Below, one piece after another: positions 1 through 8,173 of a DNA stretch of 64,000 bases. How positions within the stretch are numbered: the first letter of the stretch is position 1; every line of letters starts with the position of its first letter. The translations under genes were made by a program, and so were the position numbers. The stretch is from positions 1 through 64,000 of the forward strand of contig CAVRSV010000017.1 in the NCBI GenBank assembly GCA_963723965.1, read 5' to 3'. Under the pieces are notes generated by a model. That model saw only the letters and a list, made by a program, of their open reading frames with translations. It was not told where the DNA came from and made no database searches. This DNA is from JARRKC01 sp963723965 (GTDB taxonomy: Bacteria > Acidobacteriota > UBA6911 > RPQK01 > JAPXNP01).

Positions 1-2531
1 AGGATTTCACGGTGGCGCCGGGATTCGAGCACCTGGTCGCCGGCGCGGGGGCGTTTCTGTCCGGCACGGATTTGCCCGGAACGGAGATCGACTGGAAATC
101 CCTCGGGGAACCGGCCGTCGATCTGGAGGATGTCCCCCAGTTGGTCCGGCGCTCGGGTGAGGCGGAGTCCAGCTACGCCAATCTGCCCCGATTCTGGGGT
201 GAGGTGATGCAGCCCAAACGCGGCGGCATCAGTGAGAATTTTCCGGACCCGCTGGTCACAGTCGGAGCCGTGCCGCCCTACACCGCCGCCTTGGCTCGTC
301 CCCGGGGGACGGCGCTGCCGTCCATGCCGGTGCTCGAAGCGGAGAAGTGTACGGGATGCGGCCACTGCTGGCCGGTCTGCCCCGATTCCGCCATCGGTGC
401 CTCTCTGATCGGGCTGCAGGAGTATCTCGACGCGGCGGCCGATGCCGCCGGCGGCGACGGCAAGATTGCAGCCGCCATGAAGCGGGCCCATCGTCCTCTG
501 GCGGCTCGCATTGTGGCACTCGCTCAGCAGCAGAAGGCCAAAGTCCTGACCTCGGAGCTCCTCGAGGAGGCCTACCAGTCGGTCATCGCGAAGATGTCGC
601 TTTCCGAGGACGAGCGTCCCCAGTACGACGCCCGCTTTCGCTCGACCGCAGAGGCCGCCACCCGCCTGAGCCCGGTGATCTGCGAGACCTTCTTCGGGAA
701 AGCCGAGGCCGAGGCCAAGGGGAGCGGCCGACTTCTACTGCTGGCGTTCAACCCCGATGCCTGCCAGGGCTGTCAGCTCTGTATCAGCAGTTGCCCGGAA
801 GACGCGCTGGTCGCGTACGATCGGGCCGGCACGGTGCGGGAGGACGCTCAGCTGGGGTGGAAGGTCTGGGAGCAGCTGCCGGATACGCCGGGGGCTGTGA
901 TCGACAAGGTCGGGGAAGATCTCGATCTGGGCCGATTGGCCGCCCGGTTTCTGAGCCGGCATAGCTCGCAGGTGCAGGCCGTGGGGAGCTTCGGCGAGCC
1001 GGGTTCGGGCGAGAGACTGGCCTGCCGCATGGTCACCGGACTCGTGGAGGCGCAGTTCCAGAAGCGCCTGGCCGATAGAGCCGGCGAAGCGACCGATCTG
1101 GGTGGTCAGCTCAACGCCCGGGTCCAGGAGTTGTTGGCCAAGGGGCTGACCGACGCCGATTCGAAGTCGATCCAGAACGCCCTGGAGACGCTCCCGCGCC
1201 ACCGCGTGAGCCTGAGCGATCTGAGCGAGCGTCTGTCGAAGCTGGGCAAATCCGTCTGGCTGGATCCGGTGAAGACCCTGCGACTGGCGCAGGTCGCCCA
1301 TGAACTCCAGAGCGAGGCCTGGAATCTGACCGAAGGCGTCAACCGGCTGGGCCGGTCGCGCTTCGGAGTGGTGGTGCTGAGTCACCGCATCGCGCGCTGG
1401 GCGGGACGGTTCCCCAATCACCCGTACAACGCGCCCCTGGTGGTCGAGCCTTCGCCCGAAGGAGCCGGCCTGGCTGTCGGTCTGGCCGAGGCCCAGGCGC
1501 TGAAGCACACCGATCAGATCCGCCGGGTGCGCAAGGCGCGGCTTCTGCTGGAGAATCCGTCCGACCTGCCGGGGCGGCTGGCTGAACTGGAGGAACTCAC
1601 CTGGGGCGGTCTGACGGAAGCGGAGCGCGCATCGTGCGTACCGCTCCTGATGCTGGCCGATGAAAGTGCGCTGACCCGCCAGGGTCTGGGCGTGCTCACC
1701 CGGCTGCTGACCGGCAACCTTCCGGTCAAGCTGGTCCTGTTGGATTCGCGGCCTCTCACCCTCGGCATCCCGGAGCCGGCTTTGCTGGGTTTGAGTCTGG
1801 GCAGCACCTTCGTTCTGAGCAGTTCCCTCGGCTATGCGCGGCACCTGGCCGATGGTCTGGACCAGGCCATGGCACACCCGGGCCCCGCGCTCGTGCATAT
1901 TCACGTTCCGATCCCTCAGGAGCAGGGATTCGAGCCGATCCAGACCCTCGACCGGGCCCGTCTTGCCGTGCAGGCTCGCGTGCAGCCTCTGTTGAGGTAC
2001 GATCCGCGGGGTGAGGGTGTCTTCGGACTGCGGCTCTCACTCGAGGGGAATCCCGGGATCGACAGCAAATGGGGAGGGACCGACCCCCTGCAATGGGCCT
2101 TAGGCGAGGGGCGCTTCTCGGGGCTGTTCGGGGCCGCTTCCGAGGACGAGCGCACGGTTCCCTGGGAGGAGTATCTGACCCTCGACCCGACGGAGCGGCG
2201 GGACTCTGTACCTTCCACGACGGATCCGTCCGGGAAGGTCTGGAAAGTCGATCCCCGACTGGCCGAGGCGGCCGGCCGGCGCCTCGAGGTCTGGGATACG
2301 CTTCGGGAGATGGCCGGGATCACGAGCCCCTTCGTCGATCGTCTCCGGACCGAGATCGAGCAGGCCGCCGAAGCGGAGAGCCGGAAGAAGCTCGACCAGA
2401 TGAAGAGCACCTACGACAGCGAAATCGAGCAGGTCCGCCGTGAGGCCGACCGGCAGATGGCGGAGCAGTTGCGCGAGCGGCTGCTGAGCCTTGCCGGATT
2501 CGGCTCCGGGGGCCCCCATACAGGTGATTGA
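1..2531 (+). CDS. PFOR-like iron-sulfur protein, 5' partial, degenerate ThDP site
   Basis: The reading frame is open to the window edge, so the N-terminus lies outside. Residue numbers below count from the GTG at 12. Before the first Cys motif the text resembles the stretch ahead of the ferredoxin domain in pyruvate:ferredoxin oxidoreductase. Two [4Fe-4S] motifs follow: C113-x2-C-x2-C-x3-C and C251-x2-C-x2-C-x3-C, about 130 residues apart, wider than in classical PFOR. The C-terminal part keeps PFOR-like landmarks (VKLVLLD, a GLSLGS turn, LLRYDPR), but the ThDP GDG motif is replaced by A549-D550-E551, and the Cys residues that hold the proximal cluster in PFOR are missing. A charged helical tail ends the protein. 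The gene ends 2 nt before rnfC, so it is very likely in the Rnf operon. Seen: motifs and losses. Inferred: an electron-transfer role with Rnf rather than oxoacid oxidation. Confidence 0.7.
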   Translation, partial: DFTVAPGFEHLVAGAGAFLSGTDLPGTEIDWKSLGEPAVDLEDVPQLVRRSGEAESSYANLPRFWGEVMQPKRGGISENFPDPLVTVGAVPPYTAALARPRGTALPSMPVLEAEKCTGCGHCWPVCPDSAIGASLIGLQEYLDAAADAAGGDGKIAAAMKRAHRPLAARIVALAQQQKAKVLTSELLEEAYQSVIAKMSLSEDERPQYDARFRSTAEAATRLSPVICETFFGKAEAEAKGSGRLLLLAFNPDACQGCQLCISSCPEDALVAYDRAGTVREDAQLGWKVWEQLPDTPGAVIDKVGEDLDLGRLAARFLSRHSSQVQAVGSFGEPGSGERLACRMVTGLVEAQFQKRLADRAGEATDLGGQLNARVQELLAKGLTDADSKSIQNALETLPRHRVSLSDLSERLSKLGKSVWLDPVKTLRLAQVAHELQSEAWNLTEGVNRLGRSRFGVVVLSHRIARWAGRFPNHPYNAPLVVEPSPEGAGLAVGLAEAQALKHTDQIRRVRKARLLLENPSDLPGRLAELEELTWGGLTEAERASCVPLLMLADESALTRQGLGVLTRLLTGNLPVKLVLLDSRPLTLGIPEPALLGLSLGSTFVLSSSLGYARHLADGLDQAMAHPGPALVHIHVPIPQEQGFEPIQTLDRARLAVQARVQPLLRYDPRGEGVFGLRLSLEGNPGIDSKWGGTDPLQWALGEGRFSGLFGAASEDERTVPWEEYLTLDPTERRDSVPSTTDPSGKVWKVDPRLAEAAGRRLEVWDTLREMAGITSPFVDRLRTEIEQAAEAESRKKLDQMKSTYDSEIEQVRREADRQMAEQLRERLLSLAGFGSGGPHTGD

Positions 2532-2533
2532 GA

Positions 2534-3874
2534 ATGAGCACAACAGCGATGGCTGAGTCCATAATTCGGACCTTTCGGCACGGGGTCCATCCTCCGGAGA
2601 ACAAGGAGGCAACGGAGCGACGTCCGATCGAACGGGTTCCTTTCGTCCGGGAGTACGTCCTCCCCCTTTCGCAGCATATCGGAGCACCGTCGGTCTCCAT
2701 TGTGAAGCCGGGCCAGAAAGTAGTTCGGGGACAATTGATTGCAGAGCCCGGGGCCTTCGTTTCCACGGCCCTGCATGCTCCGGTCACGGGAACCGTGACG
2801 GCGGTGGAGCCGCGGCTGCACCCGAACGGGAAGATGATGCCGGCGATCGTCATCGAAGCGGACCCCTTCTCGAGCCAGAAGCCGGTCCCGCATCAGGTCT
2901 CCCGGCCCGAGGAGCTGACCAACAAGGACCTCGTCAAGTCCGTTCAGATGGCGGGGCTCGTGGGCCTCGGCGGCGCAGCGTTCCCGAGTCACGTGAAGCT
3001 GTCGCTGCCCGAAAAGAAGCGCATCGAGTTCGTCGTCGTCAACGGCTGCGAGTGCGAGCCCTTCCTGACCTGCGACCATCGTCTGATGGTCGAGCGGGCG
3101 GACGCCGTCATCCGGGGCACCGAGATCATGATGCGGAACCTGGGGGCCAAGCGTGCCTATATCGGAATCGAAGCGAACAAGCCCGATGCCGTCGAGGCGT
3201 TGCGTGCGGTCTCTTCCAGTGAGTCGATCGAGGTCGTGGTGGTCCAGGTGAAGTATCCCCAGGGCGCCGAGAAGATGCTCATCGACGCCATCCTCAAGAA
3301 GGAGGTCCCGAGCGGCGGGATTCCGCTGGACATCGAGATCCTGACGAACAACGTGGGAACCACTGCGGCTCTGGCCGACTGGTTCGATCAGGGCGTGCCG
3401 CTCATCGAACGCGTCGTGACCGTCACGGGACCCGGGATCCCGCATCCGCGGAATCTGCTTGTCCCGCTCGGCACGCCGGTCTCCTCCATCGTCGACTTTT
3501 GCGGGGGCCTGAGTCCGGAGACGCAGCAGGTGATCATGGGGGGCCCCATGATGGGGATGCCCCAGAAGACTCTCGACGTCCCGGTGATGAAGGGGACGTC
3601 CGGGATACTGGCCTTTACCGAGGTCTTTCAGCCAAGGGTCCAGGAATACCCTTGCATCCGTTGCGGGCGATGCCTCGAAGCGTGCCCCATGTTCCTCAAT
3701 CCGACCCGTCTGGCACACCTGGCCAAGTTCGAACGGGTGGATGATTTGAAGGAATACCACGTGCTCGACTGTTTCGAGTGTGCATCCTGCTCGTTTACCT
3801 GTCCTTCCAACATACCGCTGGTGCAGTGGATCCGAATGGGCAAGGCGATGGTTCGTGAGGCACAGAAAAAATGA
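2534..3874 (+). CDS. rnfC: Rnf electron transport complex subunit C
   Basis: Peripheral subunit of the membrane Rnf complex (ferredoxin:NAD+ oxidoreductase), in known systems the NAD(H)-side subunit. The 446-residue protein has the RnfC N-terminal region, the glycine-rich GLVGLGGAAFPSHVKL stretch typical of the NADH/FMN-binding domain, and two [4Fe-4S] motifs: C374-x2-C-x2-C-x3-C and C413-x2-C-x2-C-x3-C. I chose the ATG at 2534 because an AGGTGA sits 6 nt upstream; an in-frame TTG at 2528 is the alternative. The start lies 2 nt after the stop of the PFOR-like gene, and the stop overlaps rnfD by an ATGA. It is shorter than enterobacterial RsxC because it lacks the long Ala-rich tail. Confidence 0.95.
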   Translation: MSTTAMAESIIRTFRHGVHPPENKEATERRPIERVPFVREYVLPLSQHIGAPSVSIVKPGQKVVRGQLIAEPGAFVSTALHAPVTGTVTAVEPRLHPNGKMMPAIVIEADPFSSQKPVPHQVSRPEELTNKDLVKSVQMAGLVGLGGAAFPSHVKLSLPEKKRIEFVVVNGCECEPFLTCDHRLMVERADAVIRGTEIMMRNLGAKRAYIGIEANKPDAVEALRAVSSSESIEVVVVQVKYPQGAEKMLIDAILKKEVPSGGIPLDIEILTNNVGTTAALADWFDQGVPLIERVVTVTGPGIPHPRNLLVPLGTPVSSIVDFCGGLSPETQQVIMGGPMMGMPQKTLDVPVMKGTSGILAFTEVFQPRVQEYPCIRCGRCLEACPMFLNPTRLAHLAKFERVDDLKEYHVLDCFECASCSFTCPSNIPLVQWIRMGKAMVREAQKK

Positions 3875-4908
3875 GTAGTACCACTCGAAAGCACGACCTG
3901 ATTCTCTCCACGTCTCCGTTCCTGCATGCGGAATCGACGACGCCGAAAATCATGGGCGAGGTTCTGCTGGCGACGATCCCGGTGATGCTGGGTGCCTGCT
4001 GGATCTTCGGCGTGGGTGTGCTGCTGGTGATCGCGGCGGCCACGACCGGTGCCGTTGGTACGGAGTGGTTCTTTACGAGAACGTCCAAGCAACCCGGCAC
4101 CCTGCGGGACCTCAGTGCCCTGTTGACGGGTGTCCTGCTGGGCCTTGTTCTGCCGCCCGCCTTTCCCCTGTGGATGGCCTTTCTGGGGGGCGTCGCGTCC
4201 ATCAGTCTGGGAAAGCTGATCTGGGGAGGGCTGGGGCAGAACGTCTTCAATCCTGCCCTGGTGGGTCGGGCCTTCCTGCAGGCCTCCTTCCCGACGGCGA
4301 TCACGACCTGGGCCGCTCCCTCTCAGGGGCTGTTCTCCATTTCGGATCGACTCTTCTCCGTTCCCATGATGCAGGCCGGCGCGGACACCGTCTCCACGGC
4401 GACGCCTCTGGGACTGTTCAAGTTCTCGAGTGAGTTCACGCGCGTCGCCCAGTTGTTCATCGGCAAGGTGGGAGGTTCCATCGGCGAAACGAGCGCCCTC
4501 ATCCTGATCCTGGTCGGCCTGTGGCTGGCTTTCCGCAAGATCTTCGACTGGAGACTGCCGGCGAGCACCCTGTTGTCGGTGGCGGCGTTCAGCAGCATTT
4601 TCTACTTTCTCAATCCGGAGAAGTTTCCGAACCCGCTGTTCATGCTGTTCTCGGGAGGACTGCTCTTTGCGGCCGTCTTCATGGTGACCGATCCCGTGTC
4701 CACGCCTACGACGACTCGTGGCGCCTGGGTGTTCGGGATCGGCGTCGGGGTGCTGGTGGTCCTGATCCGTCTGTTCGGCGGTCTGCCCGAAGGGGTGATG
4801 TACGCCATTCTGCTGATGAATGCCGTGACCCCCTATATCAACCATTACACCCAGCCGAGGCACTTCGGGGGTGCTCGAAAAAAATGGTCCGAAGCGAAAG
4901 CCCGTTGA
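3871..4908 (+). CDS. rnfD: Rnf electron transport complex subunit D
   Basis: Integral membrane flavoprotein subunit of Rnf, homologous to NqrB. At 345 residues with about 8-10 hydrophobic segments it matches the family length. The STATPL sequence places Thr178 where RnfD/NqrB carry a covalently bound FMN. The family signatures GQNVFNPALVGRAF and FMVTDPVSTPTT are present. Its ATG overlaps the rnfC stop, indicating translational coupling. Covalent flavin attachment would require an ApbE flavin transferase, which is not encoded in this window. Confidence 0.95.
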   Translation: MSSTTRKHDLILSTSPFLHAESTTPKIMGEVLLATIPVMLGACWIFGVGVLLVIAAATTGAVGTEWFFTRTSKQPGTLRDLSALLTGVLLGLVLPPAFPLWMAFLGGVASISLGKLIWGGLGQNVFNPALVGRAFLQASFPTAITTWAAPSQGLFSISDRLFSVPMMQAGADTVSTATPLGLFKFSSEFTRVAQLFIGKVGGSIGETSALILILVGLWLAFRKIFDWRLPASTLLSVAAFSSIFYFLNPEKFPNPLFMLFSGGLLFAAVFMVTDPVSTPTTTRGAWVFGIGVGVLVVLIRLFGGLPEGVMYAILLMNAVTPYINHYTQPRHFGGARKKWSEAKAR

Positions 4909-4966
4909 TTGCCTAGCTCGGCAACGTGAGTTTTGACCCTGCCGGGAGGCAGGAGGAGCCAAGGGA

Positions 4967-5614
4967 ATGTCCTCAGTCAAGAGAGCTGGACCGATACGAT
5001 TGATTGCGACCCTGGGAATTGCAGGCCTGTTGTCCGGCCTGATCCTGGTGGTCGCGTATCTGGCCACGCAGCCGATCATTCTGCGCAACCAGGCAAAGGC
5101 CCTCGAGGCCGCAATCTACCGCGTGGTGCCAGGTTCGACAACCCGCAAGGAGTTCGTCGTTCGAGACGGTAAACTCATTGCGGAGGAAACCAAGCCCGGG
5201 GCCAATCAGCCGGACAACGTGGTCTATGGAGCCTATGATTCGAGCGGTAAACTCCTCGGCTACGCCATCCCCGGAGAAGGTGCCGGTTTCCAGGATACGA
5301 TTTCGCTGATCTACGGCTACGACCCCCACGACAAGAAGATCATCGGTCTCGAGATCCTGGAGAGTCGGGAGACGCCGGGACTCGGCGACAAGATCGTCAA
5401 GGATCCGAACTTCCACAAGAACTTTGCAGACCTGTCGGTAGAGCCGCAGGTCGTCGCCGTCAAGCACGGCACCAAGAGTGCTCCGAACGAAGTCGATTCG
5501 ATCAGCGGCGCCACGATCTCCTCGAAGGCCGTGGTCAGCATCATCGATAAAGAGAACAAGCGGTTTCTTCCGGTTCTCAACGCCGCGCAGGGAAGTGAGG
5601 AGAACCCGCAATGA
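4967..5614 (+). CDS. rnfG: Rnf electron transport complex subunit G
   Basis: Membrane-anchored flavoprotein subunit of Rnf, homologous to NqrC. One N-terminal transmembrane helix (about residues 12-33) is followed by an extracytoplasmic FMN-binding domain. The ISGATISS motif marks Thr183 as the predicted covalent FMN site. The length of 215 residues is normal. The gene follows rnfD after 58 nt, the only real gap in the cluster; that gap holds a weak TTGCC/GGCAA hairpin near 4909-4924 and a purine-rich ribosome binding region ahead of the ATG. The stop overlaps rnfE by ATGA. Confidence 0.94.
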   Translation: MSSVKRAGPIRLIATLGIAGLLSGLILVVAYLATQPIILRNQAKALEAAIYRVVPGSTTRKEFVVRDGKLIAEETKPGANQPDNVVYGAYDSSGKLLGYAIPGEGAGFQDTISLIYGYDPHDKKIIGLEILESRETPGLGDKIVKDPNFHKNFADLSVEPQVVAVKHGTKSAPNEVDSISGATISSKAVVSIIDKENKRFLPVLNAAQGSEENPQ

Positions 5615-6252
5615 CCGATCGTGAAAAGCTGACACAGGAAACACTGAAGGGGTTCTGGCGGGAAAACCCGATCTTCGTCCAGATGCTCGGGCTCTGCCCC
5701 GCCCTGGCCGTCACGAACTCGGCCATCAACGGAGTCGCCATGGGCGCCGCGGTCATGTTCGTTCTGGTCGGGTCGAGTTTTCTGGTCTCACTCTTGCGCA
5801 ACGTGATCCCGAAACAGGTCCGCATCACGACGTTCATCATCATCATCGCCACCTTCGTGACGGTCGCCGATTTCACGCTGCAGGCGATAGCCCCGACCGT
5901 CCACAAGGAGTTGGGAGCGTTCATCGCCCTGATCGTCGTCAACTGCATCATCCTCGGCCGGCAGGAGGCGTTTGCATCTCGCAATTCCGTCTTCCACGCC
6001 GTGGGCGATGCCGCCGGAATGTCCATCGGATTCACGTTGGCACTGCTCATCCTGGGCAGCATCCGCGAGATCCTCGGCTCCGGTGCTCTGTTTGGGGTCC
6101 CGCTCTTCGGCACTTCGTTCGAACCCTGGGTAATCATGATTCTTCCCCCGGGAGGATTCCTCGCCATGGGTGTGCTGCTGATGATCTTCGCGCAGGTCAA
6201 GAAAAGCCGCCAGCGCAAAGCTGCGACGGGTATGCAAAAGGAGGCGGCGTGA
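5611..6252 (+). CDS. rnfE: Rnf electron transport complex subunit E
   Basis: Polytopic membrane subunit homologous to NqrD. In known complexes RnfA and RnfE face each other and hold a membrane-embedded [2Fe-2S] centre. The 213-residue protein has about six transmembrane helices, and the family sequences GLCPALAVTNSA near residue 27 and VNCIILGRQEAFA near residue 110 carry the conserved Cys residues expected for that centre. A basic tail ends the protein. ATGA overlap with rnfG upstream and TGATG overlap with rnfA downstream. Confidence 0.95.
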   Translation: MTDREKLTQETLKGFWRENPIFVQMLGLCPALAVTNSAINGVAMGAAVMFVLVGSSFLVSLLRNVIPKQVRITTFIIIIATFVTVADFTLQAIAPTVHKELGAFIALIVVNCIILGRQEAFASRNSVFHAVGDAAGMSIGFTLALLILGSIREILGSGALFGVPLFGTSFEPWVIMILPPGGFLAMGVLLMIFAQVKKSRQRKAATGMQKEAA

Positions 6253-6833
6253 TGGGCAACTTCTTCTGGATCTTCGTTTCCGCGGCGGTCATCAACAACT
6301 TCACGCTCTCCTACTTTCTGGGCCTGTGTCCCTTCTTCGGGGTCAGCAAGAAGATCGATACGGCCTTGCGGCTGGGTCTGGCGAATATCTTCGTCATGCT
6401 GATCACCTCGGTCTGCGCCTGGCTCCTGAACACGTTCGTGCTGCCGTACGCGCCCTATCTGCGGCTGATCACCTTCATCGTGGTCATCGCCAGTGCCGTG
6501 CAGTTCGTGGAGATGGCCATCAAGAAGTTGAGCCCGGCGCTGTTCAAGGCCCTGGGGATCTTTCTGCCCCTGATCACCACCAACTGCGCCATCCTCGCGC
6601 TGGCCCTGTTCCAGACCAATCGTGGTTATAGCTTCTGGGAAGGGATCTTCTTTGCTCTGGGTGCCGGCGTCGGTCTGACCCTGGCGCTGGTTCTGATGGC
6701 GGGAGTGAGGGAAGAGAGCGAGCTTTCGGACGTGCCGGATGTCCTGAAAGGTGCTGCCTTGAGTTTTCTCATCGCCGGCATCCTCTCGATGGCTTTCATG
6801 GGATTTGCCGGCCTTTTCAGCGGAACGGCTTAG
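6252..6833 (+). CDS. rnfA: Rnf electron transport complex subunit A
   Basis: Polytopic membrane subunit homologous to NqrE, partner of RnfE around the [2Fe-2S] centre. From the ATG at 6252 it is 193 residues, the usual RnfA length; the GTG at 6249 is less likely. Conserved family stretches FFWIFVSAAVINNFTLSYFLGLCPFFGVS and PLITTNCAILALALF carry the expected Cys residues. It is the last canonical rnf gene here. No rnfB follows; a 70-codon Cys-rich gene starts 4 nt after the stop instead. Confidence 0.95.
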   Translation: MGNFFWIFVSAAVINNFTLSYFLGLCPFFGVSKKIDTALRLGLANIFVMLITSVCAWLLNTFVLPYAPYLRLITFIVVIASAVQFVEMAIKKLSPALFKALGIFLPLITTNCAILALALFQTNRGYSFWEGIFFALGAGVGLTLALVLMAGVREESELSDVPDVLKGAALSFLIAGILSMAFMGFAGLFSGTA

Positions 6834-6837
6834 GAAC

Positions 6838-7050
6838 ATGGGATTCCATCTGCTTGTCATTCTTGGTCTGGCTGCGGGTTGCGTCGTTTTCGGGCTCTTG
6901 AGAGCAGAACTGCTCGACGGGGAGGCCGAGGAGAATCCCATCTGCGAATCCTGTGACGAGGGGGAGTGCAGCGAGGACGGCTCCTCCTGTGGGCATTTCT
7001 GTTTCCACCGTCCGGCCACCGATGTGCCCAAGCTTCTCCAACTGAAGTAG
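6838..7050 (+). CDS. small Cys-rich membrane protein in the rnfB position (NqrM-like?)
   Basis: A 70-residue protein made of one N-terminal hydrophobic helix (about residues 3-21, with Cys15) and a soluble tail rich in acidic residues and cysteines: C36-x2-C-x4-C-x6-C-x3-C55. It starts 4 nt after rnfA, so it is almost certainly co-transcribed with the Rnf genes. The helix-then-Cys plan resembles NqrM, the small factor needed to build the iron centre between NqrD and NqrE, which are the homologues of RnfE and RnfA; small FeoB-associated Cys-rich proteins share the plan too. I infer an iron-centre maturation role, or less likely an added redox site. No sequence-level homology could be tested here. 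Confidence 0.7.
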   Translation: MGFHLLVILGLAAGCVVFGLLRAELLDGEAEENPICESCDEGECSEDGSSCGHFCFHRPATDVPKLLQLK

Positions 7051-7356
7051 CGCGGGACGGGACGGCCTGGGATCTGGCGGATATGTGGAACGCATGAGAG
7101 ACCGGCGGAGCGGTAGCCCGGCCGCCTCCTCTCTCCCACGCGTCCCGGCAGGAACGTCCCATCCGCCTCGGGACGTCCCATAGAGACTGGACTCCAACCC
7201 CGGATTTTTGGACAATATGCGGTCAAAGGCCGTCCAACGCTCCAGCGAACCTGCCCATCCACCTCCTGCGCCAGTGGAATCGGGATGACCGATCCCGAGC
7301 GTCTCGCGGCGGTCCGGTCCATGCAGTTCACGTGAACGTGAGGAAGGAGAAGGTCC
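7051..7356. other. intergenic region after the Rnf operon
   Basis: About 306 bases without a convincing gene. It begins 2 nt after the stop codon with GCGGGACGGGACG (7052-7064), an exact 13-mer also found 3 nt after the next gene's stop at 8013. A direct repeat of ACGTCCCAT lies around 7154-7180. The 3' end carries an AAGGAGAAGG ribosome binding site for the gene at 7357. I see no clear promoter or T-tract terminator. Confidence 0.5.
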
Positions 7357-8010
7357 ATGAGTGAGAAAGCGGTTGCTGTGGGGCGCTGGGTCGTCTGGCC
7401 GGCCATGCTGACAGTGGTCATCGCAATCATTCGGTTGGCAGGGGAGCTGAACGAGTGGAATCCCCTGCTTTTCAGCCGGGCCGAGGGGGGAGGCATGGCG
7501 CTGATCGGGATCGTCTGGCTGGTACCGATCTTCGGCGTCTATTTTGCCTGGAAACTGGGATCCGCCGGGCACACGGGCAGTGCGGGCCGCACGATAGGAT
7601 TTGCTCTGTTGGGCCTCGCTGTCATGGTGGTGGGTGGCGTGCTGACCCAGCTTACTTTGTCCAACCAGGCCGTGGCCATTCTGGTGTTTGGAATCGCCGC
7701 CATCATTGCGATCGTGGTGACACGCTTTGGCTGGCCCGAGCTGTTCGCCCTGCTTCTGACCTACGGTTTCGCCGTGCGGATTCCCATGGTGGGGATCTAC
7801 TTTCTGGCTTTCTCCCTGGGCTGGAAGACCCACTACAGCGCCGTGCCACCGGATTTCCCCCTGACGGGTTGGTTCGGCCAGTGGCTCGTCCTCGGAGTGC
7901 TGCCGCAGCTGACCTTTTGGGTCGCCTTTACCGTAGTCTTCGGAGCCCTCTTTGGAGGACTGACCCTCCTGATCCGGCGCAGCGGCTACAAGGCCGCGAC
8001 GGGTCAGTAG
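7357..8010 (+). CDS. polytopic membrane protein, unknown function
   Basis: A 217-residue hydrophobic protein with about six predicted transmembrane helices and a basic C-terminus. I recognise no catalytic motif or named family. A strong ribosome binding site (AAGGAGAAGG about 6 nt before the ATG) supports the start. It stands alone between the Rnf operon and the DUF89 gene, separated from both by more than 150 nt, so its neighbours say little about its job. Conserved membrane protein of unknown function is the honest call. Confidence 0.75.
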   Translation: MSEKAVAVGRWVVWPAMLTVVIAIIRLAGELNEWNPLLFSRAEGGGMALIGIVWLVPIFGVYFAWKLGSAGHTGSAGRTIGFALLGLAVMVVGGVLTQLTLSNQAVAILVFGIAAIIAIVVTRFGWPELFALLLTYGFAVRIPMVGIYFLAFSLGWKTHYSAVPPDFPLTGWFGQWLVLGVLPQLTFWVAFTVVFGALFGGLTLLIRRSGYKAATGQ

Positions 8011-8012
8011 GT

Positions 8013-8107
8013 GCGGGACGGGACGTTTTCGGACGGATGCGACGGATGGGATCCCTGCCTGGCGGCCCGATCCGGATCCCGGACACGTCGTCCGTCCCGC
8101 CCGTCCC
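8013..8107. repeat. GGGAC-rich inverted repeat
   Basis: GCGGGACGGGACG at 8013-8025 faces CGTCCCGCCCGTCCC at 8093-8107, so the segment could fold into a long stem; a GATCCGGATC palindrome lies between the arms. The left arm begins 3 nt after the stop codon of the upstream membrane protein gene. The same 13-mer occurs at 7052-7064, also just after a stop codon. There is no T-tract, so a classical intrinsic terminator is not supported. Confidence 0.45.
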
Positions 8108-8173
8108 CTGAGTCCCAGGCTGTCTCATCGCCCGGTTTCCCCTGGTCCGCCGGTTGCGCTATGATCGCCGAGT

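Noticed and set aside
735..1904. Long minus-strand open frame opposite the PFOR-like gene
   Set aside because: High GC keeps antisense frames open; the text is Gln/Arg-rich low complexity with no family pattern, and the plus strand has clear motifs.
5577..7496. 639-codon minus-strand frame across rnfE, rnfA and the small Cys protein
   Set aside because: It opposes three well-supported genes and reads as compositionally biased shadow text.
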